DNA from: Shewanella inventionis
Lineage (GTDB): Bacteria; Pseudomonadota; Gammaproteobacteria; Enterobacterales; Shewanellaceae
Reading direction: 5' to 3'
DNA: 64,000 nucleotides
Assembly: GCF_014641855.1 (NCBI RefSeq)
Contig: NZ_BMII01000004.1
Location: forward strand, 123,060-187,059
The stretch's first letter is position 1, and each line of letters starts with the position of its first letter. Below are positions 37,766-50,012 of the stretch, piece by piece. The notes beneath the pieces were generated by a model. It had not been told where the DNA came from. It saw only the letters and a program-made list of their open reading frames with translations, and did no database searches. Both the position numbers and the translations under genes were made by a program.

Positions 37766-38074
37766 TTATGCTTTCTCTAATGTACACAGTAACGGATGTT
37801 GGTTTTCTCTTGCAAACTGATTTACTTGAAAAACTTTTGTTTCGGCAATCCCAAATGGAAAAATCCCGCACAATCCTTTGCCCTGGTGATGTATCGCTAA
37901 CATGATATCAACAGCTTGCTGTTCATTTTTATCAAAGAAACGTTGTAACACTTCAACCACAAAATCCATCGGGGTGTAATCATCATTGTTTAGCACCACT
38001 TTATACATATTGGGGGGTTGTAGCTCAGATTCAACCTTTTCTTCTGTATGTTCTACACTGCCTAATTTTGCCAT
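37766..38074 (-). CDS. clpS: ClpS adaptor protein
   Basis: A 102-residue adaptor that brings N-degron proteins to ClpAP. The binding-pocket sequence [21 protein letters not shown] and the later [23 protein letters not shown] are the family signature. It lies directly upstream of clpA and divergent from cspD, the E. coli arrangement, and close to aat/bpt, which create its substrates. Confidence 0.97.
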   Translation of the reverse strand: MAKLGSVEHTEEKVESELQPPNMYKVVLNNDDYTPMDFVVEVLQRFFDKNEQQAVDIMLAIHHQGKGLCGIFPFGIAETKVFQVNQFARENQHPLLCTLEKA

Positions 38075-38270
38075 TGTTTAATACTAGCCTCTCGTTTGGT
38101 TCCCGACCACTTGATATTATTAAATTAATTAAATGTTGTCTTTTTGTTAATTTATGCTTGACATCTTTTCGTACAAATTTCATTCTATTTGTCAGGCGGC
38201 GAAAAATAGACCGCTGGATAATAAGTTTTACTATCTTACTGGTAAGTAGACAACAGAAGGAAGTGGAAGT

Positions 38271-38477
38271 ATGGCAAACGGAACTGTAAAGTGGTTCAAC
38301 AACGCCAAAGGATTCGGGTTTATTTGCCCAGATCAGGGTGGCGAAGATGTATTTGCGCACTATTCAACTATCGAAATGGAAGGTTACAGAACCTTAAAAG
38401 CAGGTCAACCTGTGTGCTTCGAAGTTGAAGAAGGTCCTAAAGGAATGCATGCTTCAGCCATCTCACCTACAAAATAG
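38271..38477 (+). CDS. cspD: Cold-shock-domain protein CspD
   Basis: A 68-residue single cold-shock domain with RNP1 (KGFGFI) and RNP2-type (DVFAHYST) motifs. The position divergent from clpS supports CspD, a stationary-phase single-stranded-DNA-binding replication inhibitor in E. coli, rather than a CspA-type protein. A GGAAGTGGAAGT ribosome site precedes the ATG. A hairpin (CCTAC/GTAGG) overlaps the stop codon. Confidence 0.94.
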   Translation: MANGTVKWFNNAKGFGFICPDQGGEDVFAHYSTIEMEGYRTLKAGQPVCFEVEEGPKGMHASAISPTK

Positions 38478-38496
38478 TAGGTTGAGACTATAAAAC

Positions 38497-38530
38497 AAAA
38501 AGACAGGGATTTTAATCCCTGTCTTTTTTT
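38497..38530 (+). terminator. Rho-independent terminator after cspD
   Basis: Stem AGACAGGGATT / AATCCCTGTCT, 2-nt gap, followed by seven T residues. Confidence 0.9.
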
Positions 38531-38616
38531 ATTGTTCAAAATAAGCATTACTGAGTCATTAAAAGGGCCAACACCGCAGGTAAGGGCCCTATTTAACAAT
38601 CATTAACCAGTAGGCA

Positions 38617-41232
<2,616 letters not shown>

Positions 41233-41907
41233 ATGGCAAACTCAGGTAAATTCAATTCATTTAAAAAAACGGCGCCCCAAAATAGTCGTACCAATTCGCT
41301 ATCGGCAAAATCACCACGCACAAACAGAATAACTCGACGTAAAAGCCCAGCGAAACCTGCTGTCGAAAATCCTATTATCGTGTTGTTCAATAAACCATTT
41401 GATGTGCTTTGCCAATTTACCGATGAGTCAGGTCGCCAAACCCTTAAAGACTTCATTCCAATAATTGATGTTTACGCCGCAGGACGATTAGACCGAGACA
41501 GCGAAGGCTTATTACTGCTTACCAACGACGGTCAATTGCAAGCTAAGTTAACCCAGCCGACTAAAAAAACCTTTAAAACCTATTGGGTACAAGTTGAAGG
41601 TGCGCCGAGCCAAGCAGCCATAAAAGCATTGTGTGATGGGGTTGAACTCAAAGACGGTATGACCTTACCAGCAAAAGTACAAATAATAGACGCACCCGAT
41701 GTCTGGCCACGCGTCCCTCCCGTACGAGAGCGAAAATCAATCCCTACTACCTGGCTTGAGGTACAAATCTGTGAAGGTCGAAATCGTCAAGTTAGACGAA
41801 TGACCGCTCATGTAGGCCACCCAACCTTAAGATTAATCCGTTATAAAATAGGTCAATGGTGTCTAGATGATTTACAAAGTGGCCAATACAAGCAAATAAA
41901 CCAATAA
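41233..41907 (+). CDS. rluE: 23S rRNA pseudouridine synthase RluE
   Basis: A 224-residue RsuA/RluE-type pseudouridine synthase. After a basic N-terminal tail (about residues 1-45, [18 protein letters not shown]), the catalytic motif [18 protein letters not shown] with Asp near 80 and [24 protein letters not shown] are clear. There is no N-terminal S4 domain, which fits RluE (23S U2457). It is 25 bp upstream of nudJ, the same pairing as in several gamma-proteobacteria. Confidence 0.92.
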   Translation: MANSGKFNSFKKTAPQNSRTNSLSAKSPRTNRITRRKSPAKPAVENPIIVLFNKPFDVLCQFTDESGRQTLKDFIPIIDVYAAGRLDRDSEGLLLLTNDGQLQAKLTQPTKKTFKTYWVQVEGAPSQAAIKALCDGVELKDGMTLPAKVQIIDAPDVWPRVPPVRERKSIPTTWLEVQICEGRNRQVRRMTAHVGHPTLRLIRYKIGQWCLDDLQSGQYKQINQ

Positions 41908-41932
41908 ACACGGCTAACAAGGAATGACATCA

Positions 41933-42466
41933 ATGACTCAACGCTACAAACCCAACACCACGGTTGCCTGTGTGATATACAGCCAAGGCAAGTTTTTACT
42001 GGTCGAAGAAGTCATTAATGGTCAGATGAAATTTAATCAACCCGCAGGACATTTAGAGGCAAACGAGTCACTTATAGATGCCTGTTCTCGGGAAGTTTTA
42101 GAAGAAACAGGGCTGAACATTGAACCGCAAGCCATTGTGGGGATTTATCAATTTAGTGCCAATGATGAACTCGCGTTTGTACGTTACACCTTTTGCATTA
42201 CCCTTGACCAACCGATTGAAACCACGCCACTCGATAGCGCCATTACCCGTACCCATTGGCTATCTCGCGAACAAATAAGTGAGTTAGGCGACCAATTACG
42301 CAGCCCGCTCGTACTCAAAAGTATTGATGACTACATACAACAAGCAGGATTATTAGACCAATCGCCGCCAGCGACCAGAGACTTGACGCAAAAAACAAAT
42401 GCAAAACCTTGTCCGCACCATTTACCATTATCCTTGCTTAATGCGGATTATTTGCACACCCGTTAG
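41933..42466 (+). CDS. nudJ: NUDIX hydrolase NudJ
   Basis: A 177-residue phosphatase of the NUDIX family acting on nucleoside tri-/diphosphates and HMP-PP. The NUDIX box is GHLEANESLIDACSREVLEETGLNI (about residues 36-60). The second ATG, at 41933, is preferred because AAGGA is 9 nt away; the first ATG abuts AAGGA. A C-terminal tail of about 40 residues exceeds the E. coli length. It lies in the rluE-nudJ-mnmA-hflD-purB run also found in E. coli. Confidence 0.9.
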   Translation: MTQRYKPNTTVACVIYSQGKFLLVEEVINGQMKFNQPAGHLEANESLIDACSREVLEETGLNIEPQAIVGIYQFSANDELAFVRYTFCITLDQPIETTPLDSAITRTHWLSREQISELGDQLRSPLVLKSIDDYIQQAGLLDQSPPATRDLTQKTNAKPCPHHLPLSLLNADYLHTR

Positions 42467-42692
42467 CTCAGTTTTAGCCCTATATTGACAGTGCTTCAAG
42501 ATAGCCCAGCGCTAGAATGCGTGGTAGAATATGCGCCGCACAAATGCAATGTTTACACGATAAGATAAAGATTACTTTATTTTTGACCTTGTTTAGCGGC
42601 TTTCAAGCTCAGTCAATTTCAATCATTACCTTGAAACCGTTAACAGACACCACCATATACATACTCTCTTTATTCAATGGTTTTTAGGATTT

Positions 42693-43811
42693 ATGACATC
42701 AATCAACCCAACTTCTCATGGTAAAAAAGTCATTGTCGGCATGTCCGGCGGTGTGGACTCTTCAGTTTCGGCCTATTTGCTTATCCAGCAAGGCTACGAG
42801 GTTGAAGGTCTATTTATGAAGAACTGGGAAGAAGACGATACCGACGAATATTGCGCTGCTGCAGATGATTTAAAAGATGCACAAGCTGTGTGTGACAAGC
42901 TTGGTATTAAAATGCATACCGTCAACTTTGCCGCTGAATACTGGGACAACGTGTTCGAGTACTTTTTAGCTGAATACAAAGCAGGCCGTACGCCTAACCC
43001 TGACATCATGTGCAACAAAGAAATCAAATTCAAAGCTTTTTTAGAATTTGCAGACGAGATTTTAGACGCAGACTACATCGCCATGGGCCATTATGTTCGT
43101 CGTCGTGACAATAGCGATGGCAGTGTTGAAATGCTCCGCGGCGTTGATGGCAATAAAGATCAAAGTTACTTTTTATACACCTTAAGCCATGAACAAGTAG
43201 CGCGCAGTTTATTTCCTGTAGGCGAGCTTGAAAAACATGAAGTGCGTGAGATTGCCAAAAAAATGGGTTTAATCACTCACGATAAAAAAGACAGCACCGG
43301 CATTTGTTTTATTGGCGAGCGTAAATTCACTGACTTTCTTGCCACTTATTTACCAGCGCAGCCCGGCGACATTGAAACAGCTGAAGGCGAAGTCATTGGT
43401 ACTCATCAAGGGTTGATGTATCACACCCTTGGCCAACGTAAAGGCTTAGGGATTGGCGGCTTAAAAAACAGCAGCGAAGATCCGTGGTACGTGGTCGAAA
43501 AAGATTTAATTCGTAATGTGTTAGTCGTTGCACAAGGCGCTAATCACCCTCGCCTTATGTCACATGGCATGACCGTTAACCAACTACACTGGGTTGACCG
43601 TAAAGGCCCAGCCAACAACAGCAACATCACAGTAAAAACCCGCTACCGCCAACGCGATGTGGCCTGTACGATAGTTTATACCGATCAAGACAATATTACC
43701 GTAACATTCGATGAACCTGTTGCCGCCGTTACGCCAGGCCAGTCAGCGGTATTTTATGATGGTGAAATTTGTTTAGGCGGCGGTATTATCGATACGCTGA
43801 TCCGAGGGTAA
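42693..43811 (+). CDS. mnmA: tRNA-specific 2-thiouridylase MnmA
   Basis: A 372-residue enzyme that places sulfur on U34 of tRNAs for Lys, Glu and Gln. It has the PP-loop [15 protein letters not shown] (about residues 15-30), the first catalytic Cys in [14 protein letters not shown] and the second in [12 protein letters not shown], plus the C-terminal beta-barrel ([20 protein letters not shown]). The upstream 226 bp hold its promoter. hflD follows after 3 bp. Confidence 0.97.
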   Translation: MTSINPTSHGKKVIVGMSGGVDSSVSAYLLIQQGYEVEGLFMKNWEEDDTDEYCAAADDLKDAQAVCDKLGIKMHTVNFAAEYWDNVFEYFLAEYKAGRTPNPDIMCNKEIKFKAFLEFADEILDADYIAMGHYVRRRDNSDGSVEMLRGVDGNKDQSYFLYTLSHEQVARSLFPVGELEKHEVREIAKKMGLITHDKKDSTGICFIGERKFTDFLATYLPAQPGDIETAEGEVIGTHQGLMYHTLGQRKGLGIGGLKNSSEDPWYVVEKDLIRNVLVVAQGANHPRLMSHGMTVNQLHWVDRKGPANNSNITVKTRYRQRDVACTIVYTDQDNITVTFDEPVAAVTPGQSAVFYDGEICLGGGIIDTLIRG

Positions 43812-43814
43812 ATC

Positions 43815-44447
43815 GTGAGCCATAATCAAGACAGTATTTTATTTGAACGCACAATGGCCTTTGCAGGTATTTTACAGGCCATTGGTCAAGTGCAATATTT
43901 AGCGCGCCACGGTGAAAGTGATAAAGAAACACTAGCGGCAACATTACATACCATCTTAGTCACCGAGCCAGAAGCCACTGCCGATGTCTATCAAGATAAA
44001 AGTATCTTGGATAAAGGCTATCAGTTAATACAAAATCAACTGGGCGATGGCAGCAATAAAGATGTCGAAACCACGCGTTATTTAGTCGGTATACTTGCGT
44101 TAGAGCGTAAACTCGCACGCTCGCCAAATGGCTTAGGCATGCTTGCTGAGCGAATAAATCAAATTCATCGCCAATTAACTCATTTTGCCATTACCGATGA
44201 GCAAGTTATTGCCAACTTTGCCAGCATATATAGCGACATCATCAGCGAACTTGGGCCTAAACTGCAAATATCAGGAAATCCTGACTGTTTAAAACAACCC
44301 ATAGTACAACATAAAATACGTGCCCTACTGCTCGCCGCCATGCGCAGTGCAGTATTATGGCGCCAATTAGGCGGTAAACGTCGCCATTTAGTGTTTGCCA
44401 GAAAAGCGATATTTGATATCGCCAAAAAAAGCCAAAATAATAATTAA
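43815..44447 (+). CDS. hflD: High frequency lysogenization protein HflD
   Basis: A 210-residue all-helical peripheral membrane protein named for its effect on phage lambda CII in E. coli; its normal role is not known. The start is a GTG at 43815 directly after mnmA. Segments [25 protein letters not shown] and [27 protein letters not shown] match the family. mnmA-hflD-purB is conserved with E. coli. Confidence 0.94.
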   Translation: MSHNQDSILFERTMAFAGILQAIGQVQYLARHGESDKETLAATLHTILVTEPEATADVYQDKSILDKGYQLIQNQLGDGSNKDVETTRYLVGILALERKLARSPNGLGMLAERINQIHRQLTHFAITDEQVIANFASIYSDIISELGPKLQISGNPDCLKQPIVQHKIRALLLAAMRSAVLWRQLGGKRRHLVFARKAIFDIAKKSQNNN

Positions 44448-45857
<1,410 letters not shown>

Positions 45858-45880
45858 TTTTTCTCAATTAACATAACATT

Positions 45881-45907
45881 AGCGGTCGCATCTGTGACCG
45901 CTTTTTT
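45881..45907 (+). terminator. Rho-independent terminator after purB
   Basis: Stem AGCGGTC / GACCGCT with an 8-nt loop followed by six T residues. Confidence 0.87.
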
Positions 45908-45940
45908 ATTGGATTTACCACTCTTTATCTGAGGTCAATG

Positions 45941-47080
45941 ATGTACACATTAAATATTGATACCCAAGCCTTTATTAAACAGCATTGGCAACAGAAACCA
46001 CTTGTGATCAAACAGGCGTTTGTTGATTTTGAAGACCCCATTGCCGCAGACGAACTTGCCGGCCTCGCCTGTGAAGAAGAAATATCTTCACGCGTAGTGG
46101 TCACAAAAGGTGATGATTGGGATGTTATTCAAGGCCCATTTGAAGACTACGACCAATTTGGTGAAGACAACTGGCAATTGCTAGTTCAGGCCGTTAACCA
46201 TTGGTATCCTGCATCTCAACCCTTAGTTGAAGCATTTCGCTTTTTGCCCGACTGGCGCTTTGATGACTTAATGGTGTCGTTTGCCACACCAGGCGGCGGC
46301 GTAGGGCCACACATCGACAACTACGATGTGTTTATTATTCAAGGTGAAGGCGAGCGTCGCTGGAAAGTCGGTGACAAAGGCCAACATAAACGCCGTGGCG
46401 GTAATGAAAACTCGCCATTAGTGGACGATTTTGAACCGATAATTGATGTGGTTTTACAAAAAGGCGATGTGCTATATATTCCGCCCGGATACCCGCATTG
46501 CGGCGAAACCATGACCTTAGCCATGTCTTATTCCATTGGTTTTAGAGCGCCGAGCCAACAAGAACTGTTAACTCAACTTGCTGACAGCCTGATCGACAAT
46601 AATCAAGGCCACAAGCGCTTTATTTCTTCAGATGAGCCAGCAACTCCAGGCGTGATCAGCCAAACGCATCAACAAGGCATTATGGATTTATTAGTACAAC
46701 TTGCTCAAGATCCTCAAGCCTATCAAACCATGCTAGGCAAATTATTGAGTCAAAATCGTTTTGAACTCGATATATGCGAAGGCGAAGAGCCATTAAGCAG
46801 CGATGACTTAATAGATGCCATAGAACAAGGTGCAATTATTCAGCGCATTGGGGGGTTAAAGGTATTACGTCTTGAGCAAGACAGCCAAGCGCGGTTATTT
46901 ATTAATGGCGAAGAGTACCTATTAGCAGACACTAGCGAAGCCGAATTAATGTTTTTAGCCAATAACGCTAGCATTATGCCTGAGCAAGCTGGCGAGCTAG
47001 TTGAAAATACAGCGTTACTTGAACTATTAACCCAGCTGATTAATCAAGGCTTTTACTACCTAGCCGAAGACGAATGCTAA
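45941..47080 (+). CDS. roxA: Ribosomal protein uL16 3-hydroxylase (RoxA/YcfD)
   Basis: A 379-residue Fe(II)/2-oxoglutarate JmjC-type oxygenase that hydroxylates an Arg in ribosomal protein uL16. The iron triad is visible as the HxD in GGGVGPHIDNYDVF (about residue 128) and the distal His in YIPPGYPHCGETMTL (about 188). A winged-helix C-terminal part follows. Two adjacent ATG codons occur; the second, at 45941, has better spacing to GAGGT. It follows purB, and a terminator ends it. Confidence 0.94.
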   Translation: MYTLNIDTQAFIKQHWQQKPLVIKQAFVDFEDPIAADELAGLACEEEISSRVVVTKGDDWDVIQGPFEDYDQFGEDNWQLLVQAVNHWYPASQPLVEAFRFLPDWRFDDLMVSFATPGGGVGPHIDNYDVFIIQGEGERRWKVGDKGQHKRRGGNENSPLVDDFEPIIDVVLQKGDVLYIPPGYPHCGETMTLAMSYSIGFRAPSQQELLTQLADSLIDNNQGHKRFISSDEPATPGVISQTHQQGIMDLLVQLAQDPQAYQTMLGKLLSQNRFELDICEGEEPLSSDDLIDAIEQGAIIQRIGGLKVLRLEQDSQARLFINGEEYLLADTSEAELMFLANNASIMPEQAGELVENTALLELLTQLINQGFYYLAEDEC

Positions 47081-47094
47081 AGCTTGGATAAAGT

Positions 47095-47123
47095 AAAAGG
47101 CACCTAAAATGAGGTGCCTTTTT
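47095..47123 (+). terminator. Rho-independent terminator after roxA
   Basis: Stem AAAAGGCACCT / AGGTGCCTTTTT with a 6-nt loop. It is symmetrical, so it could also end the convergent DUF4826 gene. Confidence 0.87.
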
Positions 47124-47137
47124 ATATGTTTGGAATA

Positions 47138-47578
47138 TTAACCCCAAAGTTTTTCATCTTGATGCATTCTGTGCAGGCTTTCAGCACGAGAAACCAATAG
47201 TTGAGCAAATTTTCGTTGTGTCTCATCACGTGTGGCGCCAGATTGATGGAGATTTTCAGCTTTGAGCTGCCACATCAATGAAAAATGACGAATAGCATCA
47301 CGCGCAGTTGCCGCCACTTTAACGTCTACATAATCTGATGGTAAATCACCTGACATCACCCAAAAAGTTTGTTTTTTAGGTTGTTTAGATTCCATTTTCC
47401 AAATGGCTAAATAAGGCGCAAGATAGCGACTTTCACTGGCTAGCACATTACTTGAGATCACACCTTTTTCAGCTAAAAAGCGATTGGCTTTTTGAAACTG
47501 AGTACGCACCCACTCTTGTCTCAGCGCTTCTTGATCTACTTTAGGTTCGGTTACTGGCTCTGAAACTTCTTCAGTCAT
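47138..47578 (-). CDS. DUF4826 family protein
   Basis: A 146-residue soluble protein. The first about 20 residues are acidic and rich in Glu/Pro/Val. The rest is helical with WVRTQFQKANRFLAEKGVI, YLAPYLAIWKMES and FWVMSGDLPSDYV, which I recognise as DUF4826, a family seen in Shewanella and related marine bacteria without a known role. It is convergent with roxA and sits alone. Confidence 0.78.
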   Translation of the reverse strand: MTEEVSEPVTEPKVDQEALRQEWVRTQFQKANRFLAEKGVISSNVLASESRYLAPYLAIWKMESKQPKKQTFWVMSGDLPSDYVDVKVAATARDAIRHFSLMWQLKAENLHQSGATRDETQRKFAQLLVSRAESLHRMHQDEKLWG

Positions 47579-47665
47579 AATACTTCCTATCTTATTGTTA
47601 TTTTTCAGGTTAGAACAAGAATTAACCTAAAATTCAATCTCAAAAACAATGATGAAACATAAGTT

Positions 47666-47685
47666 ACTTTACGTTTACGTAAAGT
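47666..47685. promoter_or_regulatory. Perfect palindrome resembling a LiuR operator, upstream of leucine dehydrogenase
   Basis: ACTTTACGTTTACGTAAAGT: two perfect 9-bp arms with a 2-nt centre, 172 bp before the GTG start. The TTACGT...ACGTAA form fits the motif of LiuR (MerR family), the regulator of branched-chain amino acid degradation in Shewanella and relatives, as I remember it. The gene it precedes acts in that pathway. Confidence 0.65.
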
Positions 47686-47856
47686 GGCAAGCTAAATTGC
47701 CACATTAATCACAAAAATAACCAAATCATGCTTTGTTGAGAGTATCGCTAAATGCTATCGTGCTGCAATAAATATAACAAGCAGTCGTTTGTACCTTATG
47801 TACTCAAACGCTCAGTAAATCACTTTACTTTTACAAACAGCAAGCGGAGATTTCAC

Positions 47857-48888
47857 GTGGCAGTATTTAATCATGTTTCGTTCGATGAACACGAACAAGT
47901 GGTATTTTGTCATGATAAGCAAAGTGGATTAAAAGCCATTATTGCCGTTCACAACACAAACCTTGGTCCAGCCGTTGGCGGTTGCCGTATGTGGAACTAT
48001 CAATCAGACGATGAAGCCTTAACTGACGTGTTACGTCTATCGCGCGGCATGACATACAAAAATGCACTTGCAGGCTTAACGATGGGTGGCGGTAAAGCCG
48101 TGATCATCGCCGATCCAAAAACAACCGACCGCGAAGCCTTGTTTTTAGCCTTTGGACGTTTTGTAAATAGTTTAGGGGGTAAATACTATTCAGCAGAAGA
48201 CGTTGGGGTATCAACATCCGACATCATGATAGCCAGCCGCGAAACAGAATTTGTTGCCGGCATGGAAGGTAAATCAGGCGACCCATCACCATTAACGGCA
48301 TTAGGCACTTATTTAGGCATTAAAGCAGCGGTTAAACATCAACGCGGTATTGATAGCCTTAAAGGCATTAAAGTCTCAGTACAGGGTGTCGGACACGTTG
48401 GATATTACCTGTGTAAACATCTGCATGAAGAAGGTGCAGAACTCATTGTCACCGACATTCATCAAGCATCACTTGATCGCGTTGCAAGCGAGTTTGGCGC
48501 AACTGTAGTCGCCCCACAAGACATCTACACCCAAGATGTCGATGTATATGCCCCTTGCGCATTAGGCGCCACATTAAACGACAGCACATTACCATTACTA
48601 AAGGCCACTATTGTTGCTGGCTGCGCAAACAACCAGTTAGCTGAAGTACGCCACGGCGAAAAACTTAAGCAAATGGGGATTTTGTATGCACCAGATTATG
48701 TAATTAACGCCGGCGGGATTATTAATGTGTCATTTGAGAAAAACTATGACGCTGCCGCCTCTAAAGCAAAAGTTGAGCAAATCTATCATACCTTGTTAAC
48801 CATCTTTAGCCGTGCAGATGCAGAAAATCGCACCACAGGTTCGGTCGCAGACGAAATGGCCAAAGCCATTATTGATGCGGCAAGATAA
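47857..48888 (+). CDS. Leucine dehydrogenase (Glu/Leu/Phe/Val dehydrogenase family)
   Basis: A 343-residue NAD-dependent amino acid dehydrogenase that deaminates leucine, valine and isoleucine to their 2-oxo acids. The catalytic stretch GLTMGGGKAVIIADP (about residues 75-90) and the Rossmann motif GVGHVGYYLCKHL (about 180) are clear. The start is a GTG at 47857 (MAVFNHVSFDEHEQVVF) with GGAG 7 nt upstream; the longer frame from 47752 does not fit the family. A LiuR-like operator upstream suggests induction together with the branched-chain degradation genes. Confidence 0.95.
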   Translation: MAVFNHVSFDEHEQVVFCHDKQSGLKAIIAVHNTNLGPAVGGCRMWNYQSDDEALTDVLRLSRGMTYKNALAGLTMGGGKAVIIADPKTTDREALFLAFGRFVNSLGGKYYSAEDVGVSTSDIMIASRETEFVAGMEGKSGDPSPLTALGTYLGIKAAVKHQRGIDSLKGIKVSVQGVGHVGYYLCKHLHEEGAELIVTDIHQASLDRVASEFGATVVAPQDIYTQDVDVYAPCALGATLNDSTLPLLKATIVAGCANNQLAEVRHGEKLKQMGILYAPDYVINAGGIINVSFEKNYDAAASKAKVEQIYHTLLTIFSRADAENRTTGSVADEMAKAIIDAAR

Positions 48889-48907
48889 ACAAGATTAATT
48901 AAGGCAA

Positions 48908-48936
48908 GGGAAATACCAAGGTATTTCCCTTTTTTA
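48908..48936 (+). terminator. Rho-independent terminator after leucine dehydrogenase
   Basis: Stem GGGAAATACC / GGTATTTCCC with an AA loop, followed by seven T residues. Confidence 0.9.
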
Positions 48937-49099
48937 TTGCCCAAAATAACTCAACTCTCACAACGCTAAAGCACTTAAGCTAAGCGCAACGTTAAGATCA
49001 AGCTTAATCAAGCTGCAATAAATCGTTCACTTAATCGTCAAATAACTGCCCTACTCTTAATTAACACTGACTCAATCTGTGTATTAGGGTAAATGACAG

Positions 49100-49999
49100 A
49101 TGATTTCACAGAGTAAAAAACGTAATCAGCAACGCCAGCCTTTATCACATTTAACCCACAAAACGAAAATTCAACATTTTCATGCAATGTGGTTATCAGA
49201 TGTTCACCTTGGCAGTATCGACTGTAAGGCTGAATTTTTACTCCACTTTTTAAATCATAGCCAATGTGACTATTTATACCTTGTTGGCGACATTGTTGAT
49301 GTATGGGCACTTAAAAAAAGAGTCTACTGGCCAGACAGTCACGACAAGGTCATTAAAAAGATACTTGAGCTGGCAGCCAGCGGTACGCAAGTGATTTACA
49401 TACCAGGTAATCATGATGAAGCATTTAAAGCCTATGCTGACAGTCACTTTCGAGGCGTAACATTAGCTAAACAGCACATACATGAATCGATTAATGGCAA
49501 ACGCTTTTTGATGCTTCATGGCGATCAGTTTGACTCACAAGTGTGTGTTAGCCGTGTTTACGCTAAATTGGGCGATCATTTATACGACGTATTATTGTGG
49601 TTAAACCGCCAGCTTCATTCAGTAAGAAGCAGCCTGGGTTATCCTTATTGGTCATTAGCCAGTTACATCAAACTTAGGGTCAACAAAGCCCAGCAAGCCA
49701 TTAATCAATACCGAGATGCCGTTTTACGTTACGCGGCTAAAAAGCAGGTCGACATGGTCATTTGCGGCCATATCCACCAGCCCGAATTGTCGCAGCACAC
49801 CCTTAACCAACATCATCTTATCTATGCCAATGATGGCGACTGGGTTGAAAACTGCACCCTTATTGCAGAAACCCACGATGGTAACGTTCAACTGCTCAAA
49901 TGGAACGAACAAACCCTGCAAGCAGAAACGGTGACCAGTATTGAGCTAAGTCATTTGCATGAAACCCCAATCGCACCTCAAAAACAGCACGTTGCATAA
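49100..49999 (+). CDS. LpxH-like calcineurin-type metallophosphoesterase
   Basis: A 299-residue metallophosphoesterase with all five metal motifs: MWLSDVHLGS (DxH), YLVGDIVDVW (GDxxD), IYIPGNHDEAF (GNHD), FLMLHGDQFD and VICGHIHQPE (GHxH). The layout is that of UDP-2,3-diacylglucosamine hydrolase relatives (LpxH/YbbF), but at about 300 residues it is longer than LpxH and is probably a paralogue with a different lipid or nucleotide substrate. Its stop lies 13 bp before the start of the OlsF-like acyltransferase, so the two probably share a message and a lipid pathway. Confidence 0.9.
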   Translation: MISQSKKRNQQRQPLSHLTHKTKIQHFHAMWLSDVHLGSIDCKAEFLLHFLNHSQCDYLYLVGDIVDVWALKKRVYWPDSHDKVIKKILELAASGTQVIYIPGNHDEAFKAYADSHFRGVTLAKQHIHESINGKRFLMLHGDQFDSQVCVSRVYAKLGDHLYDVLLWLNRQLHSVRSSLGYPYWSLASYIKLRVNKAQQAINQYRDAVLRYAAKKQVDMVICGHIHQPELSQHTLNQHHLIYANDGDWVENCTLIAETHDGNVQLLKWNEQTLQAETVTSIELSHLHETPIAPQKQHVA

Positions 50000-50012
50000 A
50001 AAGGATAAGGTC

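Noticed and set aside
37979..38050. Possible riboswitch or leader peptide in the clpS/cspD region
   Set aside because: The sequence there is explained by the ClpS N-terminus; the divergent promoter region (38075-38270) shows no conserved riboswitch core.
47752..47856. Longer N-terminus for leucine dehydrogenase
   Set aside because: The extra 35 residues (MLSCCNKYNK...) do not fit the family and the GTG at 47857 has GGAG at good spacing.
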